Assembly: GCA_900752305.1 (NCBI GenBank)
Contig: CAADUV010000178.1
Coordinates: 1-9,922, forward strand
DNA length: 9,922 nucleotides
Direction: 5' to 3'
From: an uncultured Oscillospiraceae bacterium
Lineage (GTDB): Bacteria > Bacillota > Clostridia > Oscillospirales > Oscillospiraceae
Below the pieces are notes generated by a model. The model was not told the DNA's origin. It made no database searches and saw only the letters and a list, made by a program, of their open reading frames with translations. Positions 5,028-9,922 of the stretch are shown piece after piece. A program made the position numbers and the translations under genes. Position 1 is the stretch's first letter. Every line of letters begins with the position of its first letter.

Positions 5028-7478
5028 TTGGCAAACGCAAAAGCGAAACAAAACCCATCGACCACCAAGCCGCGCCGGTTCTTCAAGCGCCTGGGCGTCA
5101 TCCTCGGCTCTCTGCTGCTGGTCTTCGTGACCACCTGCGCCATCGTGGCTTGCTACGCCGCGGTCTACGTACACAACGTGATCATGCCGGAGGTGGAGCA
5201 GTCCAGCGCCACCCTGCTGACCTCCAACACCGACCTGACCTCCAACCTGTACTATTACGACAGCGAGAAGGATGAATATGTGGCCTATCAGCCCCTCTAC
5301 GCCTCGGAAAACCGGGTGTGGGCGGATCTGAAGGATATGCCCGATGACCTCATCCACGCCACCATCGCCATCGAGGACAAGCGCTTCCGCGAACACCACG
5401 GGGTGGACTGGGTGCGGACGGCGGCGGCGGTGACCTATATGTTCACCGGGCAGCAGATTCAAGGCGGCAGCACCATCACTCAGCAGCTCATCAAGAACCT
5501 CACCGGCAACGATGAGACCACCGTACGGCGGAAGGTTTTGGAGATCTTCGAGGCGCTGGAGTTCGACAAGACCCACACCAAGGACGAGACCATCGAGTGG
5601 TATCTCAACGTGATCTATCTGGGGCATGGCTGCTACGGCGTGTCCACGGCGGCGCAGAAGTATTTTGGCAAGACGGTGAGCCAGCTGTCCCTGGCTGAGT
5701 GCGCCTCCCTCATCGCCATCACCAACAACCCCTCCCAATACGACCCCTACACCCAGCCGGAGAACAACAAGGAACGGCGGGACTTGGCACTGGACTTGAT
5801 GTGCGAGCAGGGGTACATTTCGGAATCAGAACGGGACGAGGCCAAGGCGGAAGAGGTCAAGTGCGTCTTCGGCTCCAAGGACAGTGAGACCAAAACGGGC
5901 GGGTCGGACAACGGCTACTACAGCTGGTACACTGACGCGGTCATTGAATCGGTCATCAAAGACCTGGGCAAGCAGTACGGCTACGACGAGACCACCGCCA
6001 CCAACCTCATCTACTCCGGCGGTTTGCAGATCTACTCCTGCCTGGACCCCAAGGTGCAGGCCAAAGTGGACACGGTGTACAGCAACGCCGACAACACGGC
6101 GCAGTACAAGTCTCTGGGCGGTCAGGCCCTGCGCAGCGGCATCACGGTGGTGGACAACCGCACCGGTGCTGTGGTGGCCCTGGCCGGCGGCATCGGGGAG
6201 AAGACCGGCAACCGCATCTGGAACTGTGCCACCGACTCCCTCCGTCCCCCAGGCTCCTCCATCAAGCCCCTGGGCGTGTACGCACCGGCTATGGAGGCGG
6301 GTCTCATCCTCCCCTCCTCCGCCGAGGACGACACCCCCTTCCAGCAGAACAGCGACGGCACGTTGTGGCCGGTGAACGACGAGGGGTATTACTCCGGTCT
6401 GACCGACGTGGACACCGCTATGACCCACTCGCTGAACACCATCGCGGTGAAGGTGCTGGATCAGCTGGGGCTGGAGAACTCCTATGACTTTTTGACGGAA
6501 AAGTTCGGCATCTCTACCCTAGTGAAGGATTATGAGACCAGCACCGGCGTCATCCGTTCCGACTTGAACTATGCGCCTCTGGCACTGGGCGGTCTGACCA
6601 AGGGTGTGACCACGTTGGAAATGGCGGCGGCCTATGCCACCTTCCCCCGGGATGGGCAGTACTCCTCCCCCTACCTCTATACGGTGGTCACCGACAGCAA
6701 CGGCAAGATCCTGCTGTCCAACGGGGACTACAGCGTGAAGGTGGATGAGAACGGCAGTGCGGTCGTCACCGGTCAGGCCAAGAGCGAGGCCATTTTGAGC
6801 CAAGCCACCACGTTCTATATGAATCTGATGCTCCAGCACGTGGTCACCAACGGCACCGGTAAGCTGGCAAAGCTGAGCAATATGACCGCCGCCGGTAAGA
6901 CCGGTACCACCACCAACGACTACGACCGCTGGTTCGTGGGCTACACCCCCTACTACACCGCCGCCGTCTGGAGCGGCTACGACCGGCAGGAGCGCATCAA
7001 CTCGGTGGGCAACCCCTCCTGTATCCTGTGGCAGAAGGTCATGAGCGCGGTGAGCGAAGGGGACGCGGACATCGGGTTCAACGGCGACCTGGAGACCACC
7101 ACCGCCTACTGCTGCACCGCCAGCGGGCTGCTGGCCACCAAGGCTTGTACGGCCGCCGGGTGCGGGAAAAAACAGACGTTTTTGCCCGGCGACGCCCCCA
7201 CCGACTACTGCGACCGGCACTACTACTCCAACGGCAGCATGATCCTCAACTACCAGCGCACCGGCGCCGCCGCCAAGGCCAAGATTCGGGGCGAGGTGTC
7301 CTATATCCCCAAAAAGGTAGTCAAGCCCAAAAAGGAGACTCCTGTGGATCCGGAAGCGGAAGACGAGGACGACGAGGAAGACGAGGAGGAAGACGAGGAC
7401 ACCAAGGCGAACAAAAAGACCGAAAACAAGACCAACAAGACGAAACCCCATCACCAGGAGGACGAGGACGAGGATTGA
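5028..7478 (+). CDS. Class A penicillin-binding protein (PBP1A-type transglycosylase/transpeptidase)
   Basis: An 816-residue bifunctional peptidoglycan synthase. After a basic N-terminus comes a membrane segment at about 22-47. The GT51 glycosyltransferase domain spans about 85-260: IEDKRFREHHGVDW with the catalytic Glu116, and GGSTITQQLIKN at 146-157. The transpeptidase domain spans about 325-675, with the active-site serine S410 in GSSIKP, SLN at 468-470 and KTGT at 624-627, so all three motifs are intact. The end holds a cysteine cluster (C695, C696, C707, C712, C728) and a strongly acidic tail (about 776-816) with Lys-rich breaks. The domains that build and cross-link glycan act outside the membrane. 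The start is TTG at 5028, chosen because AGGAGGTG lies 8 bases upstream and no nearby ATG fits. It is monocistronic, with its own promoter and terminator. Confidence 0.95.
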   Translation: MANAKAKQNPSTTKPRRFFKRLGVILGSLLLVFVTTCAIVACYAAVYVHNVIMPEVEQSSATLLTSNTDLTSNLYYYDSEKDEYVAYQPLYASENRVWADLKDMPDDLIHATIAIEDKRFREHHGVDWVRTAAAVTYMFTGQQIQGGSTITQQLIKNLTGNDETTVRRKVLEIFEALEFDKTHTKDETIEWYLNVIYLGHGCYGVSTAAQKYFGKTVSQLSLAECASLIAITNNPSQYDPYTQPENNKERRDLALDLMCEQGYISESERDEAKAEEVKCVFGSKDSETKTGGSDNGYYSWYTDAVIESVIKDLGKQYGYDETTATNLIYSGGLQIYSCLDPKVQAKVDTVYSNADNTAQYKSLGGQALRSGITVVDNRTGAVVALAGGIGEKTGNRIWNCATDSLRPPGSSIKPLGVYAPAMEAGLILPSSAEDDTPFQQNSDGTLWPVNDEGYYSGLTDVDTAMTHSLNTIAVKVLDQLGLENSYDFLTEKFGISTLVKDYETSTGVIRSDLNYAPLALGGLTKGVTTLEMAAAYATFPRDGQYSSPYLYTVVTDSNGKILLSNGDYSVKVDENGSAVVTGQAKSEAILSQATTFYMNLMLQHVVTNGTGKLAKLSNMTAAGKTGTTTNDYDRWFVGYTPYYTAAVWSGYDRQERINSVGNPSCILWQKVMSAVSEGDADIGFNGDLETTTAYCCTASGLLATKACTAAGCGKKQTFLPGDAPTDYCDRHYYSNGSMILNYQRTGAAAKAKIRGEVSYIPKKVVKPKKETPVDPEAEDEDDEEDEEEDEDTKANKKTENKTNKTKPHHQEDEDED

Positions 7479-7502
7479 CCTGTCCCCTATCGGCATACAC
7501 CC

Positions 7503-7536
7503 ATCCCCAGAGCAGAGACCAGCTCTGGGGATTTTT
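7503..7536 (+). terminator. Intrinsic terminator of the penicillin-binding protein gene
   Basis: ATCCCCAGAGC and GCTCTGGGGAT form an 11-base perfect stem over an 8-base loop, followed at once by a run of T. It begins 24 bases after the stop codon. Confidence 0.95.
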
Positions 7537-7625
7537 GCGGCGTTTTTGGGGCAGTTCCGCCGGTTCCCATGGGAAGAGACCAAAGGGTTTGTGTGCTTCC
7601 GAAGAATTTTCGGGTAATTTGGCGG

Positions 7626-7654
7626 TTGCTTTTTCCCGTCAGCTGTGCTACAAT
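7626..7654 (+). promoter_or_regulatory. Promoter of the ACT-hom-lysC operon
   Basis: TTGCTT (7626-7631) and TACAAT (7649-7654) are 17 bases apart; TG at 7646-7647 also extends the -10. Transcription should start near 7661, giving a leader of about 60 bases with an AGAGAAGGA purine run before the ATG. I see no T-box, riboswitch or attenuator in this short leader. Confidence 0.85.
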
Positions 7655-7723
7655 TCTGTCAATTCAACTACAAATGCCCGTCAACAACGGACAATCTAAG
7701 AGAGAGAAGGACAGGTAACGCAT

Positions 7724-8164
7724 ATGTCTCCTACACCTAAATATTTCATCGTGGAAGCCAAGGCGCTTCCTGACATCTTCCTGAAAGTGGCGGAAGCCAA
7801 ACGCATCCTGGAGCTGCGGGAAGCGGACACGGTCAACGAGGCCACCCTGAAGGTGGGCATCAGCCGCAGCGCATTTTACAAGTACAAGGACGCCATCCGC
7901 CCCTTCAACGATATGCTCAACGGGCACATCGTCACCTTCCAGGTGCTGCTGAAGGATGAGCCTGGCGTGCTCTCGTCCATTCTCGCGTCCTTTGCCGCCT
8001 CCGGCGGCAATATCCTCACCATCAACCAGTCCATCCCCACCGGCGGCGTGGCTGCCGTCACCCTGTCGGCGGAGACCTCCAATCTGAGCACCACGTTGGA
8101 AGAGCTGGTTCACAGTGTGGAACATCTTTACGGGGTCATCACCTTCGAGGTGCTGGCCGGTTGA
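7724..8164 (+). CDS. Stand-alone ACT-domain protein, UPF0735/PheB-like
   Basis: A 146-residue cytoplasmic protein. Residues about 33-60 include a helix-turn-helix-like stretch (TLKVGISRSAFYKYKDAI) and residues about 69-146 are an ACT domain, a small amino-acid-binding regulatory fold. The ligand-loop signature is intact: DEPGVLSSILASF (78-90), then GGNILTINQSIP (94-105). Length and plan match the UPF0735 family, named PheB in Bacillus where it neighbours prephenate dehydratase. Here it is first in an operon with hom (28-base gap) and lysC, so a role in sensing an aspartate-family amino acid, or in regulating this operon or its enzymes, is a reasonable inference. No enzyme activity is expected. 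The ATG at 7724 has a purine-rich ribosome site upstream. Confidence 0.88.
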   Translation: MSPTPKYFIVEAKALPDIFLKVAEAKRILELREADTVNEATLKVGISRSAFYKYKDAIRPFNDMLNGHIVTFQVLLKDEPGVLSSILASFAASGGNILTINQSIPTGGVAAVTLSAETSNLSTTLEELVHSVEHLYGVITFEVLAG

Positions 8165-8192
8165 CAGCTTCGTGACAGATTGAGGTGTTATT

Positions 8193-9395
8193 ATGGTAAA
8201 AGTTGCAATTTTAGGGTACGGCACCGTGGGCGGCGGCGTGGCAGAGATTCTCCACAAGAACGGCGCGCACATCTCCCAGCGGGTGGACAACCCGGTGGAG
8301 GTCAAGTACATCCTCACCCGTCGGGACTATCCCGGCGACCCCTTTGAAGATAAGATCGTCCAGGATTTCTCCATCATCGAGAACGACCCGGAGGTACGGG
8401 TGGTAGCCGAGTGCATCGGCGGCACCACGGGGGCTCTGGACTACGCCCGCCGGGCGCTGAACGCCGGCAAGCACGTGGTCACCTCCAATAAGGAGCTGGT
8501 GGCCGCTTACGGCTACGAGCTGCTCCAGATCGCCAAGGAGAAGGGCTGTTCCTTCCTCTTTGAGGCCAGCGTGGGCGGCGGCATCCCCATCCTGCGGCCC
8601 ATGAGCAGCTGTCTGGCGGCCAACGAACTGTCCGAGATCGTGGGCATCCTCAACGGCACCACCAACTACATCCTGACCCGGATGATCCGGGGCGGCCTGT
8701 CCTTTGACGACGCCCTGAAGGAAGCCCAGGAAAAGGGCTACGCGGAAACAGACCCCACCGCCGACATCGAAGGCCATGACGCCTGCCGGAAGATCTGCAT
8801 CCTGTCCTCTCTGGGCTTTGGCCGGCACATCTATCCCGAACAGGTGCCCACCGAGGGCATCACCCACATCACCCTCTCCGATGTGGCCTACGCCCGCAGC
8901 GGCGGCTACAAGATCAAGCTGCTGGGTCGGAGCATCCGCCGGGAGTCCGATGGGAAGGTGTGCGCGTTTGTGGCGCCCCATCTGGTCCATGAGGAATCTC
9001 CCCTGGCCAACGTGGAGGATGTGTTCAACGCCATCCAGGTCACCGGCGATTCCATCGGCGACGTGATGTTCTACGGCCGCGGCGCGGGCAAGCTACCCAC
9101 CGCTTCCGCTGTGGTGGCGGACATCATGGACATTGTGAAGAGCAAGGGCAACAAGAAGCCTCTGAGCTGGGGGCCGGGCGGCGAGGACACCGTCTATTCC
9201 CCTGCTGACCTGGCCAGCCGGTGGTATTTCCGGGTGGCCGGCGACTTCTTCGTGGACGGCGCCACCCGTCTGCGCAACGGCGACGCCAACGACGGCGAGT
9301 CCGCGTTCATCTCTGACCAGGCGCTGACCATCAGGCAGATTAAAGATCGGCTGAAGGAGCTGGATGTGAAGGCGCTGTATCGGGTGCTGGATTGA
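8193..9395 (+). CDS. hom: Homoserine dehydrogenase
   Basis: A 400-residue cytoplasmic enzyme that reduces aspartate semialdehyde to homoserine with NAD(P)H, the branch point to threonine, methionine and isoleucine. Residues 8-13 (GYGTVG) are the dinucleotide loop; TSNKELVAAYG follows at 97-107; FEASVGGGIPI at 123-133 and NGTTNYILTRM at 154-164 are family signatures. The substrate and catalytic residues are present in KGYAETDPTADIEGHDACRK (181-200): E185, D191, D196 and the catalytic K200 keep the spacing of the yeast enzyme. The C-terminal region after about 340 is shorter than the usual ACT domain and lacks the PGVL ligand loop, although its ending (AFISDQALTIRQIKDRLKEL...ALYRVLD) resembles ACT strands. 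The start has GAGGTG five bases before the ATG. lysC follows after 85 bases. Confidence 0.96.
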   Translation: MVKVAILGYGTVGGGVAEILHKNGAHISQRVDNPVEVKYILTRRDYPGDPFEDKIVQDFSIIENDPEVRVVAECIGGTTGALDYARRALNAGKHVVTSNKELVAAYGYELLQIAKEKGCSFLFEASVGGGIPILRPMSSCLAANELSEIVGILNGTTNYILTRMIRGGLSFDDALKEAQEKGYAETDPTADIEGHDACRKICILSSLGFGRHIYPEQVPTEGITHITLSDVAYARSGGYKIKLLGRSIRRESDGKVCAFVAPHLVHEESPLANVEDVFNAIQVTGDSIGDVMFYGRGAGKLPTASAVVADIMDIVKSKGNKKPLSWGPGGEDTVYSPADLASRWYFRVAGDFFVDGATRLRNGDANDGESAFISDQALTIRQIKDRLKELDVKALYRVLD

Positions 9396-9410
9396 GGCAA
9401 TCGCCGAGTT

Positions 9411-9439
9411 CTGACATAAACTGAAGGGGAGCGTATACT
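9411..9439 (+). promoter_or_regulatory. Internal promoter upstream of lysC
   Basis: CTGACA (9411-9416) and TATACT (9434-9439) are 17 bases apart, each one base from consensus. A start near 9446 would give lysC a leader of about 35 bases. The gap also holds overlapping small inverted repeats (GAGCG 9429-9433 with CGCTC 9445-9449, or GGAG 9428-9431 with CTCC 9438-9441) across the -10, which could be an operator or chance. Confidence 0.6.
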
Positions 9440-9480
9440 CCAAACGCTCTTTGAAGATATTTTGGGGGGTTACATCTCAT

Positions 9481-9922
9481 ATGGCATTGATCGTACAAAA
9501 ATTTGGCGGCTCTTCCGTCGCCGACGTCGATCGTGTCCGCCACGTGGCCGGAATCATCACCGACACCTACAAGGCGGGCAACGATGTGGTCGTCGTCCTC
9601 TCCGCCCAGGGGAAAACCACCGACAAGCTGCTGGCTATGGCGGAGCAATACAATCCCAGAGCGTCCAAGCGGGAGCTGGATCAGCTGCTGTCCACCGGTG
9701 AACAGCAGAGCGTGGCGCTGTGCGCCATGATGATCCAGAGCATGGGCTTTCCCGTGGTCTCCCTGAACGCCTGGCAGGTGGGGTTCAAGACCAACTCCAC
9801 CTACGGCAACGCCCGTATCAAGAAGATCGAGACCGACCGCATCCAGAACGAGCTGGATCAGCATCGCATCGTCATCTTCACCGGCTTCCAGGGCATCAAC
9901 AAGTGGGAGGACGTGACCACCC
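9481..9922 (+). CDS. lysC: Aspartokinase, N-terminal part (runs off right edge)
   Basis: The first 147 codons of an aspartate kinase, which phosphorylates L-aspartate at the entry to lysine, threonine and methionine synthesis. The frame is open to the window end. Signatures of the kinase domain: VQKFGGSSVAD at 5-15 (the K-F-G-G-S-S nucleotide-binding strand), VVVLSAQGKTTDKLL at 37-51, LLSTGEQQSVAL at 69-80 and TGFQGIN near 134-140. The usual SAMGG...T segment reads SAQGKT here, a small variation. The regulatory ACT domains lie outside the window. The ATG at 9481 is set by the family N-terminus; the ribosome site is a GGGGGG run about 11 bases upstream, weaker and farther than its neighbours. 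It lies downstream of hom and also has a likely promoter of its own. Confidence 0.95.
   Translation, partial: MALIVQKFGGSSVADVDRVRHVAGIITDTYKAGNDVVVVLSAQGKTTDKLLAMAEQYNPRASKRELDQLLSTGEQQSVALCAMMIQSMGFPVVSLNAWQVGFKTNSTYGNARIKKIETDRIQNELDQHRIVIFTGFQGINKWEDVTT

Noticed and set aside
6519..7583. Minus-strand 354-codon frame over the end of the penicillin-binding protein gene
   Set aside because: Antisense shadow of a gene with all catalytic motifs; it also crosses the terminator at 7503-7536.
7655..7723. T-box, riboswitch or leader-peptide attenuator before the amino-acid operon
   Set aside because: The leader is only about 60 bases, with no specifier-loop architecture, no terminator and no codon-rich leader frame.

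Overview
The gene set, the G+C-rich DNA (about 60% by eye) and the strong AGGAGG-type ribosome sites suggest a Gram-positive chromosome. Genes such as ruvX with a DUF1292 partner, a BofC-like protein, a membrane-anchored SurA/PrsA-like foldase and a UPF0735 ACT protein next to hom and lysC fit a G+C-rich clostridial lineage, most like Oscillospiraceae. The BofC-like gene hints at a spore-former. Placement is inference from gene content; no 16S or other marker lies in the window.

Layout. 1-864 (-): the 5' part of an unrecognised gene for a signal-peptide plus one-TM protein whose tail is five or more 42-residue basic repeats; it leaves the window at the left edge. 865-1009: divergent promoter region. 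1010-1740 (+): ruvX and a coupled DUF1292 gene, ending at a strong bidirectional terminator (1754-1788). 1794-3683 (-): a two-gene operon for a large membrane-anchored parvulin-like protein and a 98-residue three-TM protein, read from a near-consensus promoter at 3756-3784. 3801-4039 (-): a structured RNA recognised as 6S RNA, with its terminator. 4091-4396 (-): a second DUF1292 gene with a clear promoter. 4499-4816 (-): a BofC-like exported protein. 5028-7478 (+): a class A penicillin-binding protein (TTG start) followed by a terminator. 7626-9922 (+): an aspartate-pathway operon: promoter, stand-alone ACT protein, homoserine dehydrogenase and the 5' part of aspartokinase, which also has its own internal promoter.

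How it fits together. Most of the window is housekeeping: Holliday-junction/rRNA nuclease, cell-wall synthesis, extracytoplasmic folding, polymerase regulation by 6S RNA, and aspartate-family amino-acid synthesis. The least explained parts are the basic 42-residue repeat membrane protein at the left edge, the tandem divergent parvulin-like modules in the foldase, the second DUF1292 gene directly upstream of 6S RNA, and the pairing of a homoserine dehydrogenase having a reduced C-terminal ACT region with a free ACT protein in the same operon. No transposons, CRISPR arrays, tRNAs, rRNAs or prophage genes were seen.
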